NCBI GenBank assembly: GCA_018524725.1
Contig: JAEUWP010000285.1
Coordinates: 1 to 64,000, forward strand
Length of the DNA: 64,000 bases
Reading direction: 5' to 3'
Source: Podaxis mareebaensis
Taxonomy: Eukaryota; Basidiomycota; Agaricomycetes; Agaricales; Agaricaceae
The notes under the pieces are model-generated. The model saw only the letters and a list, made by a program, of their open reading frames with translations. It ran no database searches and was not told the origin of the DNA. The position numbers and the translations under genes were made by a program. The first letter of the stretch is position 1. Each line of letters starts with the position of its first letter. This document shows, in pieces, positions 42,091-55,400 of the stretch.

Positions 42091-42546
42091 TTATTTGGTG
42101 AAAGCGCGGATGATTTTGGCCGAGATGTGTAGGAAGAAGATGGAACCAATGAACGAAAGCGAAAGGACGAGGACGATGAAAGGGTCACTAAAGTAAAGTA
42201 TAAGAGCTACGTCAGGAAATGAAATAGTGAGACTCACACTCGAAGTCCAGGAGAGTCGTCGGTGTAAAGTTTGAGCATTGTATTTGATGACCCGCCAGCA
42301 CCTGCTGCTCGCGTCGAGTTTGGTCTTGAAACTTGTGAACCCGCTGCACGTCTCCTATACACATGTAGTGGAACATAAGGTTACTACCCAATTTCGATTC
42401 CAGTTGCGCCACGAACCGAATTTGAGCACCAGGGGGTTTAGCAACACCCGAGGAAGAACGACCGTTAGCGCGAGTAGAATCGGAGTCAGACTAAGAGAAC
42501 AGTTGTTAGTATCTCGCAAACACAATTATTTGGAAAGGATTACCAT
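42091..42546 (-). CDS. sbh1: Protein transport protein Sec61 subunit beta
   Basis: Exons at 42546-42544, 42490-42417, 42351-42238 and 42187-42091 give 95 residues, the usual length. The first coding exon is only the ATG codon. The N-terminal cytosolic part is Ser/Gly/Arg-rich (SDSDSTRANGRSSSGVAKPP, then RAAGAGGSSNT). The hallmark MLKLYTDDSPGLRVDP precedes a single C-terminal membrane helix, FIVLVLSLSFIGSIFFLHIS, ending AKIIRAFTK. This tail-anchored protein is part of the Sec61 channel for translocation into the ER. An alternative start farther upstream (42657) would need an extra 23-nt exon and seems less likely. Confidence 0.85.
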
Positions 42547-44860
42547 TATTATACGGGAACAGGAAGCTGGAGGTTGTTCGAAGGGAAAGCGTAGATTGTG
42601 GTGTGCTGGCACACAAACCTGCGACGTATGTCGCTGGATGATCGTGGGAAGCCATATCGCGTGACTGACACGTTAGACTCTCCGGTATCTTTGGATCCTA
42701 ATATAGCCAAATAGAAGTAGTGCCCTGAACGAAATTCTGGAACTGGAGACTGGGGTCGGCTGTTGACTAGAGATCCCAGGGAGCATTCTTAGGCTGCGCC
42801 TAGGAGAGCGTCTGCCAGAGTGCTGCTTTCAAGGTCAAAGCCTGATCTAACAAATAAGAAGTCATTTGAACCACGCAAGAAATATACAACGCTTGAACAT
42901 GGCCCAATTAACTGGGGCTGAAGAAGAATAAGGGACGATACAGATACAGATTCCTCCCGGTCGAATTATAACGCTTTCCACACCTGCCAGCCCATTCCAC
43001 GGGCGGGTATGCCTATGTTTCGGGATCGACTGAGAAGGAGCAACACCGGCTCAGAAAGCGAAAGCCTGGCCCCATGCGAAGCGGGTTCGTCATCGATTAT
43101 CAATTGAAAGATAAGGACTCTCACATGTGGTCGTTGGGGCCGTAATGGTCATCATGAAAGAGGTCACGGGATGGCCTATGTCTTTCCACAAACAGCGGAC
43201 TCGGATCGTTGTCCTGACTATTCAAAAGAATTGGGCGTAATGTCATGTCTCCGAACGCCGCCCGTTGTTCGGAGTGCAGGCCATCATCAGCTGACCAAGT
43301 TCAAATAATGATGACAATTCTGGATAGTTACGATTTCGAAGACATACTGAAGGCCCTGGAGCGTCTCAATTACAATTCCCTGGAAGCGGGTTTGAGGTCT
43401 AGAAGCCGTTATATTTTTCGTTTCTTTGACAGGTCCTGATAGTCCAAAGGAATGATTTAACTTCTTTCTCTCATGTCTTTGTAGGTTGCAAACTTAGCAA
43501 GTAGACAGGCATAAAAGCCTGAGCAGATTCCGAAATTCTGATAAGCACTCGAATATCATCGCTGTCACGTGGAAGTACCTTCTAGTAGTGGATAGGCTAT
43601 CACTCCGAGGGTTCGCCATAAGCATCGACTCCGGGTTGCACCAGCAGGAATGCACGAGAATCATTCGGTCTGGCTGTATCCCAGGTATATACCCACATTC
43701 TTCGCCCTCTATATAGCTCACCCCATGAACCACATTAGTATACGCATATTTTTTGTACGACAAAGTTTGTGCACTCATCGATCGGGCGGACGATGCAACA
43801 CCATGGATCGGCTCCATCGAGCCGCGTAAACCCAAGAAGAATGCGGCCGCAATCGAGGGATCTGGCCAACGTTCCGCAGTAGTATCAAAAAGCGGAACAT
43901 GCATGAGGTAGGTTTTCGCCTCTCGGGTGCGGCAACTCGGAGTCAGGCATTCTCGACATCGGAATCGCTAGCGGGATACCCATCACCACGCCAGAAGGCT
44001 TCCAGACCCTTCGAGACAGATTAACATGGGTACTGAATTGTCTGTTTTGCGATCCTCTCCAAACGACATCTCAAGTTATGTGTAGGTCGACGGGTCGGAA
44101 GCAAAACTCGTTGTGGAGATCGAAGGCAACGTCCTTGGACAACGTCTCTAGGACCTAACTCCTTTAGAAAAACTCGAGAAACCAACGATTTGGTAAGCAA
44201 TAACAGTTCCATGAAACCAGAAGTATTAATGCAGGGGCCTGGGGAACGTGTTGCCTAACACGAGGCCAGGATTCGAACCGGTATCCGATACGTCCCCCCG
44301 GTCACACGGACCACCATTTCAAACCTGGGCTTGATGGTCACGGATGGAAGGTGGTTTGATCTAGCTCGTTAGATGAACCTCTATGCTCACAGGAGTGTGG
44401 ATAGTCAGTACAACGTGATCGTGACGGAACATCCTTGTTAAGCGGTTCCTTATCCTTCTAGAGGCAGTACTGACGCCCACGGGAGCCTGCTGATCTTGGA
44501 CAATTGGTTAGATAATGCGTTACCCAGCTCGCCCTGGTTTGGTTGGCCAAGCAGTCCAGGGACCAACCACCTGGTGGCAGAAGATTGTTTCCGGCAGAAA
44601 TTGATGGGTGAGGGTTCCCCTTTCTTCCGGTTGACGAAATGATCTCCGGTAACGGGCCTACATATATACCACCGCAGACATCTTGATGTTGGCCCATGAC
44701 AGGACTCTGTCCTTTCCCCACTACATTTCTTTGACCATTTTCCTACCTCTGAGCTTCTTCACCATCCATATACCCCGTGGGCTGTTTCTCTCGAGCATCC
44801 CCTTCAATACCCTCCTAACCTGTACTCTACACCGTACTATCTGTCGCTCGTTACCCGGCA
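42547..44860. other. Gene-poor stretch, 2.3 kb
   Basis: No gene is supported. Frames such as 43904-43494 (minus, 136 codons) show no domain. A tRNA-type B box lies at 44269-44279. The promoter of the RING gene at 44861 lies in the last few hundred bases, which are C/T-rich with many TACC and CTCT words. Confidence 0.4.
44269..44279 (-). repeat. Isolated Pol III B box (tRNA relic?)
   Basis: On the minus strand the sequence is GGTTCGAATCC, a perfect B-box match. No A box at the right distance and no acceptor-stem partner was found, although a CCTCGTGT tail follows the B box as in an acceptor arm. It is more likely a tRNA fragment or SINE relic than a working tRNA gene. Confidence 0.3.
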
Positions 44861-47060
44861 ATGCTTAGTCTTGGCCCAGGTTCAACATGCGACGTATGCC
44901 TTGAACCATTTGGACAAGAATCTAAAGGCCCTTGTTCGATACAATGCGGTCATGTTTTTTGTGTTGAGTGAGTGGCATGTTCGACCCTCTCTTACTCCGC
45001 TCACCCACTCTTCCCTTCTCATTATTTCAGCTGTTTACAACACCTAACACGCCCCCAGTGCCCTTTATGTCGGACACCCTTCGATCCGCACTCTGTCGTC
45101 AGGCTTCACGTTGACGTGGAGAACGTGCAGCGGGGATCGCCCAAGGCTCAACCTCCGAGCGCCACTGCGGCGGAGCAAGAGGCTCGGAGGTTGCAGGATG
45201 CTATCGCGACCGTTGCTAACACTGGTTCTTCGGAGGCGAATCTCAGAGCGCTCATCGAGGAGTGCAGGAAGTTTCTGGCTAGCCAACCCCGCTCCATGGT
45301 ACGCATTCTGTCAATCTCCAACACGACAAAACATTCATCTTTCACACCAGTTTCCCGAGTTGAGGATCACCCATAGGATGATCGCATACTTGTGTGAGGT
45401 CAAGGCGAGTCTCCTGGCTCAAACCCAGACGTGCAACGCTTTGCAAAACCAGGTCAATACCTTGGGGGCGGAGAAGGCAGAGTTGGAGAAACGCATCCAG
45501 GAGCTGAAGGAAACGCGCAAGTACGAGCGTCAGACGGCACTCGCGGTGGAGAAGAGTCTAAGGGACCACTGCTGGCGAGCACACGAGGCGTACGAGACCG
45601 TTGTTGAGTGAGTAGCCTATTTTTTACGCCGCTTCTTGATCTAACGGCTTCGATCTTCAGCCAAGTAAGTATCTATCTCCGCATGTTAACTGGACAGGAG
45701 CTCATCGTTAAAGTACAACTTCGTCGTTCAAGAATGGATGCGACTGCAGCACGAGGTTAGGCTATTGCGGATGCCTCCGACACCTCACCCAGAGCCGACC
45801 ACCCCTGATATGGATATGGACCTAGATATGGCCAAGACTCCGCAACCTCGTCCCATGGCCGAACTCGACCAGACAAGACTACAGAGGGCTGCCGTACGGG
45901 ATCCAGAATCTTACCTGATATCACCTCTTCCGCAGTTCACCGGGCGATTGCCTGACGCTGTCGCCCTTCCTGATGAAGACGAACCGCGGGACAAGCTCAA
46001 AGCAAAAAGCGTGGCTACAAAGTCTCCCCGTCAGGAGGAATCCCAGCTAGCTTTCCAATCCTTTGCGCTCCCTCCAACTCCGCCGACTCCATCACCCAGG
46101 AAGTGCGATGCTGCTGGACACCCGTACACTTGTGATTGCGAGGAGTTTGCGATCTTCAACGAAGATGTCAAGAAACCTGGATCGCGGCGTCCTTCGTTTG
46201 CCGATCCCGTTTCAACTCCTGCTATCGAGGCTCACATCAAAGTTCCGCCTCCGACTCCTAGTGGTGAATCCTATCCAACTCCGATGAGCCCAGGGAGAGC
46301 ACGGTCCCACACTATTCCCACGCATACCAGTCGTCCTCCTAGTCGCGCTCCTTCTCCGAAACTTCGTCCGAGTGGCAGTTCACGCGTTATCAGCAGTCCC
46401 CTCTCTAATCACAGCAGCCTCCAAAGCGGAGGAACGGAGTCGCTGAAGTCGAGATTACATGATCTCCTCCAAGATAATGCAGGCATGTCATCATCCCTTC
46501 CGAACATGTCTTCCAGTCATTTCCCCGCTTCTCTCACTCGGGAAACCCCACAGCTAACTCAGAAGGCAGAGCTATCGTCTCGGCCACCCTCTCGCTCCGG
46601 AGCCACGCCTTTGCAACACCGGGTAAACCCACTCTTATCGCCTAAGCAAGGTGATAGTGAACGTGTCAGAAACTCGCCGCAGGTCGCGGCTTCCTCCATG
46701 GCACCTGCAACTCCTTCCGCACCTCCGGTACCACCGGCTCCGGTCTTCTCCCGCGCCAGCAACGCTGCTATGGCTATTGAGAAAGAGCGCAAGGAGAAGA
46801 AGGAGCAGGAACGTGAACGCCGTCGATTGGAGAAGGAGAAGAAGAGAGCCACTGAACAAGAAGCCCCTGCTCGTTCCAACTCGGCATCCAACAGCTCTGA
46901 TGTTACCGCTAGTACGACAAGCATCTCGTCTACGAGTTATGGCAGACCACACGCGTCCTCTGGTCGGGATTCTACTGGGCCTCATACTTCTCAGCGACAT
47001 ACGAGTACCAGTTCGAGTCACAGTTCCGCTTCAATGATACCGTCCAGTGTCTACACTTGA
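44861..47060 (+). CDS. RING-finger protein with coiled coil and Ser/Pro-rich tail (paralogue 1)
   Basis: Four exons (44861-44967, 45031-45298, 45351-45607, 45698-47060) give 664 residues. The N-terminal C3HC4 RING reads CDVCLEPF, then CGHVFC|VDCL and CPLCRTPF. Positions 80-240 form likely coiled coil (LLAQTQTCNALQNQVNTLGA, EKAELEKRIQELKETRKYER). The C-terminal 430 residues are low-complexity Ser/Pro/Thr-rich, with a late charged run, EKERKEKKEQERERRRLEKE. RING proteins are usually ubiquitin ligases. Start MLSLGPGSTCDVCLEPF closely resembles the start of the gene at 56248 (MLILHPSSYCDVCLEPY), and both continue LHVD after the RING, so the two are paralogues. Target is unknown. Confidence 0.8.
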
Positions 47061-48780
47061 TCATCCACGATTCGATCCTCTCATGCATCTTCTCGTCCAA
47101 GGCGTTTGTTTTTATTGAACCACTGCCTCCTTTCACATTGCATGTTATGTCATTTCCCGACATAGACTGGACCCTGTTCATACGTTATGTTGGATAAAGC
47201 AAGTAATCAACATTCATCTCAAAATTTTCGATCTTCAACCGATCTTCTTTTCACCCCTCTCACTCTTCATTAATTGTCGTTCCAGTATGTTTATTGCGGT
47301 ACTCAGTTTCATCGCGATTTGGGTCTCGCTTTCTCGTCTTTGAGCTGTATCATCTGGCATAAATTCATACATATCATTACGCATCAATGTATTATTTTAA
47401 CTTGTAACAATAGCATATGCATGGTTCTTGAGCTCGTTCGGCCTCGGTATACCCCCGATTCCAACTTTCTCACAAGAAGCTAAGCATATACGAAACACGG
47501 TACTTCTATTAAGCTTCCTCTAATTCATCTTCAAACCTTGATATGCACTACAAAAGGCCGCGCGTATCCAAGGATAACCGAGAAGTGGCAACTTGAAGAA
47601 CGCGGGGGAATGATCAAAGTGTCTAATGCTGGACCGCTGGCATGGAAGTTACAGGGAACCGTCTTGAAAAGTGCAGATGGGCCATAAGAGGGTGGAGGAC
47701 TGTTTTGTGTTGCTCGGCTGTTCTTCTTGAAGATCAAGGGGAGGATTCTTCTAGTATGCAGAAGTGACCGCGAAAATGGAATTTCCATCAATTCCCGCTA
47801 GACCTCGCTCTCTCTCGCAACTATCTTAACCGCCAGTAGCTTGCAACTGGGAAAAAAGATGACGCTCACCGCAAGAGTGGGGGCTGATAGATAAGCAAGA
47901 TCCGGGATCGGAGGGTTTCTCTTCTCACTCGACGTATCATGGGGCACTTGGAAGGCAAGAGAACCGACCATTGAGACTACGTCTCGCTGTCAGCCACCAC
48001 CATCATCGCATTCAAACAGTACGAGAAGGTGCTTACATACATGGGCCTATTATCGGACGTAGAACACATGACTTAAGAGTTGGACACAGACGTGATCTGC
48101 CGAGGTAGTGCACCACTACAGATACGATGCATCTGATTAGCCAGAACAACAATTGCAAAGATCCTAATCAAGCATCATCCAATAGGCCCCCCTTCTTGAA
48201 CCGACTATCCTGATGATTTGTTACAAGCCAAGAGGTAGGCACGGTTGTCGCAAGGAGCTACTTCAATCCGGATTTTGCGGTGCCTCGGACGGGATGGGGA
48301 AAGCCAATGCCAGGTGGAGCCGGCTCATTCAGCTGCTCTTCCCCGCTTTGACGTTGAAGTGATTGGCCAAGTGATATCGCAAATAATCACCTGTTTACGA
48401 GCGCTGTGATTGAGGCGATGACACCGAGGTAACATCGTGGGGATGCTAGCTTGACACTAAGATAGGCCGGATCTTCATCAAAACCTCGCAATTGGTCCTT
48501 TAAGCGATGATAGCACGGGGGCTGAGGAATAATTGCTTGATGATTTAAAGGGCGGAGTCCGGGTTTGTTGACGTCTTCTTGATTTTGGACATCCGAAGCG
48601 CGGGCGAAACTGTTACGATGTGATTGAAAGAGTGGTAGGCTATAAGGAGCAATATTGTGTAGTAGCTTAGAATACAGAATACAAGAAACAAGAAAGTATA
48701 ACCGACGACCAAGAATGCCTGTTTCCTGGCTCTATAGATGGGTAAACGAAGTCCATGTCTTGATGCACCTTCGCGTACGT
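47061..48780. other. Intergenic, convergent, 1.7 kb
   Basis: This stretch lies between the 3' ends of the RING gene (plus) and the R-SNARE gene (minus). It is T-rich after the RING stop, as expected of a 3' UTR. Remaining frames are short and unmatched. Confidence 0.5.
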
Positions 48781-49785
48781 TTATGTTTGGCTACGACCGC
48801 ATTTGTTCAGTCCGGCGCCGCAAAATTCGGCAGCAAGGATCCAAATCAAAAGCTAGCATGTCCATAGACTATTAAAAGGTGACATCGCAAAAGCCACGCT
48901 GAAGTTCACTCACCAATGCAACGATAACGGAAAGGCCGAGAACTTTCTTGTTTTTCCACCACATTTGACGACGAACACTACGAGCACCTCTCCTGAACGC
49001 CGTTGCTTGTCCGGCCATGGCATCCGTTTTGTCGACAAGCAACTCGATTCGCTCCCCTCTACTCAGGATCTGCTCCACGTTCTGCACCATGATGTCTTTC
49101 ACTTGATTCAACTCAGATTGCGCGCGTGCGAGTTCATCCGTAGGTGGTGCCGTGTTATATGTATGCATTAAAGAAGATATCACTGGACCGAAGGAACCTT
49201 GCAAACCATATGCCGGAAGGTCATCTTGAGCAGATGAGGAAGGAGCGGAGTTGAACTGAAGCAAAGAATCAGCGATGAAAGTATGTCTAATCATAGCCGA
49301 ATAGACACATGCCTTGCGCTGGAGTTCAGTCAAGAATGCAAACGGCATTTTCCTATGTCACCTTGTGAGCCACAATACACGGGTTACTGTGGATAATCCC
49401 TCACCTTCCTACGGAGTCGTCCGCCATCACTAGGTATGTATACCCTCCTTCCGAGATATAGTGGAAAAGATATTGTTCCCAAACATAGGTCAACTTGCTG
49501 TTGCAGTACATGAATGTCTGTTCCCGTGACACACGAGTAAGTGTACTTCACCTATCATTTGGGGGAATTTTCGACAAAATGGTTTGCGTGGCTGCTAAGA
49601 TGAATGGTTGAAAGGCGTCCCATGTTCGGAAGTTCGAGGAATCCTACCCTGTGAGAAGTCTCGTTTCCCAGGCTGTTGGTGTTCTGCAAGGATCGTTTGC
49701 CCCTTCGCTACGAGCGCATGGATCTGGGTTTGAATCGTAAGTGCACTTTCCAGTGTTTTCCTGAATCTATACGTACCAAGGACAT
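48781..49785 (-). CDS. R-SNARE of the VAMP7/longin type
   Basis: By-eye splicing gives MSL|IHALVAKGQTILAEHQ, the typical longin start. ATQTILSKIPPND, KLTYVWEQYLFHYISEGG, YTYLVMADDSVGR and MPFAFLTELQRK complete the longin domain. The SNARE motif runs from ELARAQSELNQVKDIMVQN through ILSRGERIELLVDKT with the central Arg of the zero layer. A tail anchor VLGLSVIVALLLIWILAA is followed by EFCGAGLNKC. The stop TAA is at 48781-48783. The first coding exon is 9 nt (49785-49777), and the last exon must be joined through an intron ending GACATGCTAG to restore the anchor. The protein drives membrane fusion at endosomes and vacuoles. Confidence 0.88.
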
Positions 49786-52447
49786 GGCTGCGGTCAGAGA
49801 GGATCGTAAAGGTCAACGGATAAGTTAGTAACACGCTCCTCGTTGTCTGCTCCATGTGTGTACCTCATTTTCCCACGGCACCTATAACGCGACCCCGAAT
49901 TATGATACTCTGTCTTCAATTGAGTCTTCACCGTTTCAAGCTCCAAGGTTCTATACGTTGCTCTTAAAATCGCCACGTACAATTACTTGCTTTCCGTCTA
50001 CTCGATCTTACAAAGGAACTTACCTCCGTGTTCGACGTAACACCTGCAGCGAAGACCCATGTCATGGTCTGAGTCCGTTTCCATTCCAAAAATAAAGTCC
50101 CAAGATGTGGTCCCACTTGACTGGATACTCCCTTCGCAGAACGCACTTGATTTCACAATACTGGCCGACTATTCGGGAGAGAATCTCCATCGATCCACTT
50201 ACCTGGTCTCACCACAGCACAATGTACCGCCAGATTCCCCGTAATTGAAATCCGCGAGGAACAGACTCTCCGACGGTCTCCGGTCAAGCTATCGTTGAAA
50301 GGGTCGTATATATATGTCGCCAGCATGAAGACATCTACACGCCCCATTTTCTTGTGCCTGTCTCTGGAATGCACTTTGAGCTCAGAAAATCAAATAGAAG
50401 GCATTCAAGTTGGGAAGACCACTCTCTTGATACGTCCGGAACTCAAAAGACAAGAACATTCTGACCCTCCACGTTTCCCGGAGGACCTCCAATCGGAGAA
50501 TTATTTCTTGGCGTCCATCTTGTCCGAACACGCATCCAATCTTCTTGTCCCCGACCCGAACGCCTGGAAGGACCGCGTCCCACAACTTCCCACCTGACCA
50601 TCCACCAGGTCCCTGGAATCCTCGTCGAAGGCCAAATACCACTCACAGTCCAAGGCTAAAAATATGGCAATCGAAGCTTACTCAAGTGTCCTCTTCACTG
50701 CACAGCTTGTCGCCAACTTGCTGGATTGCACACTTGAAATTGTCCTGACATTTCATTATCATCGTATCAATAGCTCTAAGTCAGGATTGGCCAGCACTCT
50801 GCTTCCTTGGTGAAGGTAGCGCTTATTCCTTATCGATGCTCCTCTATCACCAGGAACACGCCAACTTACAGAGGCCTCTTTATGAGCTCGAACTTACTAG
50901 GCTCTTCCTTGACAGAAAGTACGACCCGCGGTTCCCAGTGATCATACCGATATGGATAACAAATGAGAGGCTCACCATGCAATACAGCGTCATAGGACAC
51001 TTGTAAGCGCACATTTCAACTCATAGCGCCTCGAACACGACGAAGACTCTAGTTGGGCTCCTGCTTTCCTGACGCGATATGGGGCTTTGCACAACTAGAT
51101 ATCAGTACTTTGTGAAGAGTCTCCTCTCTTCACAGTGACAAGCGGTCGACCGTTTAAGTCTTCCGCCTTTACTTCCGCGGTTACACCTTCGTCACACTTC
51201 GCATATCAACTTCTCCCAGATTGTTCCATCCGGTGGAGATCTAGTAAGAACGACAAATATCCAAATTCTGAAAGCCACAAAAAGAACATCTATCCATCGG
51301 GAGACCTAGGGCGACCGCTATCCGGTCAACTGGACACGGCGAACGGCTTCGGATACGCACTCGGGATCTGCCCGCGAACCGTCGAAGACTGGACCTGCAT
51401 GAAATCAAGCGATCCACTCAGCCACAGGGGGTAGTAAGAATTACTGTCGAGAAGAGCGAGAAGACAAGATAACGAGACACCCGAGAGTTTAGTTAAAAAA
51501 TGGGGATAACCATGAGTATCCATGTTACTTTTGAGGCTTATCTCTCGTCAAAGGCTCCGTCATTGCTCGTGTAGCAGGGTCGGTCTGCAGGGTCCAGAAA
51601 GGGACTTTGATGCACAACACCGATAGTCGATAGTCGATAGTCACTTATCTCATTACATTAACCAGGGATTGATAAATGCAAAGGAGCCACCAGATCCGGA
51701 AACTCGACATGACTATTTCCAGCAAAAGTCTCACACATAATCTTCTCCATATCAGATTTTCCAGTCCCCACCTCATGTTCTAATCGCGGAACCTCCTATT
51801 GTATCGCGTCGTCTGGTCATTTATACCAACACATACGTCAGAGCGAGTATTTCTCTCCTCTTGACAACGACCAAGTGCAACTAGTTGACAGCGCCACTGG
51901 TGTGAATATCTAAGCATTCATGAAACCGGGGTGGGGCCGTGCATCAGCTCATGATCGTAGTTCCGTCCGTTGGCACAACGGACCTGCCTGGATGGTCTTG
52001 AGCTCAGCATCTTCTAGCAGTTACCTCTGAAGCCCATTTTCTGTGGCCATCTTTATGTCTCGTCTTGGATTCAGGTAGCCTGGCCAGGAGTGAACTGCTT
52101 TTCTTAGAAGCGAGAACTCCTTCATTCCAGCCGCAGACACCACCTCCGATTCTCGGAGACTTGAAATGTGAGTGATCATTAAGATGGAAAGATAGAAAGC
52201 CTGGACCTCGTTGGGACGTAACCCTCGCTAAAAGGTTAATATTGGATGAGTCTATTTGTAAACGGGAACATTGTACAGTCATGCAAGTTACAGAGAGAGA
52301 AGAATAGAAAAAAATCCAGAACTTGATTAGATACACAGCATCGGGGAAATCATAGGATATCGTACAACAAAGCAAATAACCAAAAGAAAGTTATATACGA
52401 AACCACCCAGCCTTTCTGCCTGTTTCATACATCCACATGCACGGTGC
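49786..52447. other. Gene-poor stretch, 2.7 kb
   Basis: Plus-strand frames at 50295-50597 and 51135-51434 are open for about 100 codons each, without a known domain. They cannot be joined with confidence. A short tandem GATAGTC (three units) lies near 51624-51643. The region may hold a lineage-specific or decayed gene. Confidence 0.4.
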
Positions 52448-55400
52448 TCACGAGAAATTATCGTAACTAAACGACCTCAAGAAACCTCTACTCGACACGA
52501 TCGGCGTCGGTGCAGTGATCTGTAAAGGTCTTGGGTCATTCAACCCATCCAAGCCCAGCGCATTCGTTGTCGAATTGGAGTTGAACAACGTCGGTGATGT
52601 AAGCACATTGCCTTGAGCATTCGACGTGCCATGAGCGTTCTGGGTATTATGAGTGCTACGGTGTGCGAAGGAACTCGGCCCATCGGTGTAGTACCCTGCG
52701 TCAGACCATGGAGCGGGCGCGTGGGCGGGTGCGGTATTCGGCACTGCTGACTGCAAGTGTGAACCTGTGTGTTGAGTATCAATCGGCGCCGGCGCCGTTG
52801 ATACCGAGGATCTGCGGCGTGAACGACGTTGGGGTTGAGTTTGTGCTTGAACCTGGGATTGTGACTGGGGTTGAGACTGCAGATGTGAAGAGGGCTGAGA
52901 TGTATGCGGCTGGACGTAATTCGTCGCCGGCGCAGGAGGATTCTCGAACCACAACTGACTCATCTGCTGCGCACTTGAATACGTCGCACCAGCGTTACTA
53001 GCATACTGATGGGCACTCGGCTGCAGATTGCTACGCTCCGAGATAGTCATCATCTGCGTATGCCGGGTTCCTTCACCCGCATGTGCAGGGACGAGTGAAG
53101 CAGGGTGTGTCTGTCTCCTTCTTTCGCGACTCCTCGTTCTATCCCTATCCCTTTCTCTATCCCTCTCCCTGTCTCCCTCACGATCGTGGTTTCCATGTCC
53201 AGAAGGCGCCTGCGACGAAACCTGCATACCAAGCATCTCCAACAAACGAGCACTGCTCCCATTGTTAGCACCACCACTCGACACCGACGCCAAAGTCCTC
53301 GTTGACCGACTCATTGGTGTCCTCTCTTCATCGCTCTCCCTCACCGGGAACACGCCATCTCCATTCGCACTTGCACTAGCACCTCCAATCCTACCCACAT
53401 TAGTGCTATTCCCGGTATTATGCACGACCGTCCCTTCAGACATAGACGGTCTCTGGTTCTCCAATCTCTGCAGGGCAGTCACCATATCCACCTCCGAGCC
53501 TGTACTTTGTGTAGATAACGGCATCCCCGCACCAGGTGCAAAATTCCTCAACGGAAGATCTGTAAGACTCGAGCCTGTAGTTTGCCAACCAAGCAAGGGT
53601 ACAGAATGCGTGTTGATGGTCCCCCAAGACGACGCAGTGAGAGCCGTTCGAACCGAATGATTGTCCCCTGTCGCGCCTACATGTGCATTAGGTGCTGACA
53701 TTGGTTGTGGTTGTGGTGCTGGTGCTGTAGTGGTTGTAGTTGCGGAAGCGACTACAGTAGTGGTGGGTTGAACAGGCAAGCTCATATGGCGCGTGTTCGT
53801 CCGTCTTGAGGAGGTCCCATTCGCGGTGTTCCCAGTACCGTTTGTGAGATCTGAGGGCAGACCTAACCCCAACGCGGATTGCGGTTGCGATTGCGATGTA
53901 TCGCCGTTCCCCGAGAGAGGTTGCTGCCTTAAGCTCCTGTTCCTCGTGAGCGTACTACTCCCAGTCGTCACCGATAACCCAGTGCTGAACGACGATAATG
54001 TCGCCGTGTCCGTCAAATATCCTGTCGCTTGTGTCTTCTGACTTTGCGCGGCTGAAGACAAAGAGGCCTGAGATGCCGAGTCGCGTGGTGCCCGCCTTGA
54101 AGGATACGCATTAGGATCATCCCCTCGAGAAGAGGTGGATAGGGCAAGCGAAGCAGAGTCACCCGTGGTGGTAGAACCCGCATCATAATTGAACACCTGC
54201 GAATTTCCATCCCTGCTAAGCTGACTTGATCGAGCAACCGGCGTTACGGACGTATCAGGCAGAGCTATCCCCAGCGCATTCATACTCTCCAATCCTGACC
54301 CTCTAGGAGCATGCACCTCGGCCTCCCGCTCCCTCCTCTCCCTCCTCTCCCCACCCGCATGGGTGTATCCATTCACGTACGCAACCGCATCCTCAACGGC
54401 CGGAACATTACGCTGGCCATTGCGCTCTTGTCCCTGTCCCTGGCGTTGTCCAGGTCCAACAGCAGCAGCCTGCCCAGGCGTATACTCCGCTAACTGATAC
54501 CCTGCACTATAACCTGCGCCATATTCAGTAACATATGCCGCAGTTAGCGTATAAGGATCTACAAAATCCCTCGCAGGATCCACACCACCGCGGCTTCTCT
54601 GCGGTAGTGGTTCCAAGATGGCAAGAGCTTGTTCAGGTGTAGGTGGAGCAGGTAAGTCTGGACGAGCACCCGAGACGAGTTTCGGATCCATCTTGTGCGT
54701 GGATGTGGGTATGTGTGAGGGTTTGGATTTGGCGGTGGGTATGACGCGGCGTCGAGGTGATGCACCGGGGAGAACTTCCTCCGAGGTCGGGGAAGTGAAA
54801 GAAGTTGAGTTGGGATTCGCGGTCGTGGGTGTGGTCGTGCTGTCTGAAGATGAGGATGAGGAATATAGATTATATGAAGGTCCAGGCTCGCGTTCTTTTC
54901 CTTTGTTCTTTTTTGGTATGTGTTCGGAACTGGGAGAGACGCCACTGGTATATCCATTGGTATATGCGGCGGCCAATCCCCGGTCACCGGTACGTGTTGG
55001 ATAGGGTGATGATGTCGATGTAGAGTGTCTGCTGCTGGAGGAAATGGCTTGTGCGAGAGTGGGGAGGTTTTCGTAAGAGACAAGTGCGGGCGGTTGTGGT
55101 AGGGGGTTGTCGCGCATGGTGGAAGAGGGATAAGCATAGTAGTCGAGTTCTTGGCGCAGTTTCCTCAGTTCGTGTTCGTATTTCTTGACGCGTGACAGGA
55201 GCGGTCGGAGGTCCTCAAGTTCGGTTTCGTACTGGGCGACCTGATACACCTAAGACTCGGAGTTGACGTGTAGAACCACCAAATGAACTCACTTTGCTAG
55301 AGGACTTGGTTCAATAAAGAAGGTAATTGGGAATGGGGGAGATACTCACTTTCTTAGATCCGCAAGCTCAGAAGTTCCGAGCCGTGCACTTGCTTCAGTC

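Noticed and set aside
42625..42657. Upstream start for Sec61 beta (MASHDHPATYVA)
   Set aside because: It would need an additional 23-nt exon, and the ATG at 42546 yields the normal length and sequence.
45661..45664. A 4-nt micro-exon (CCAA) in RING paralogue 1
   Set aside because: Frame works without it: joining 45607 directly to 45698 keeps the coding frame, while including it breaks the frame.
46651..47037. Arg-rich 128-codon plus frame inside RING paralogue 1
   Set aside because: It is an alternative frame of the charged EKERKEKKEQ region.
54559..55137. 192-codon minus-strand frame overlapping the RING gene
   Set aside because: It is a His/Pro-rich shadow of the 933-codon Ser/Pro-rich exon in another frame.
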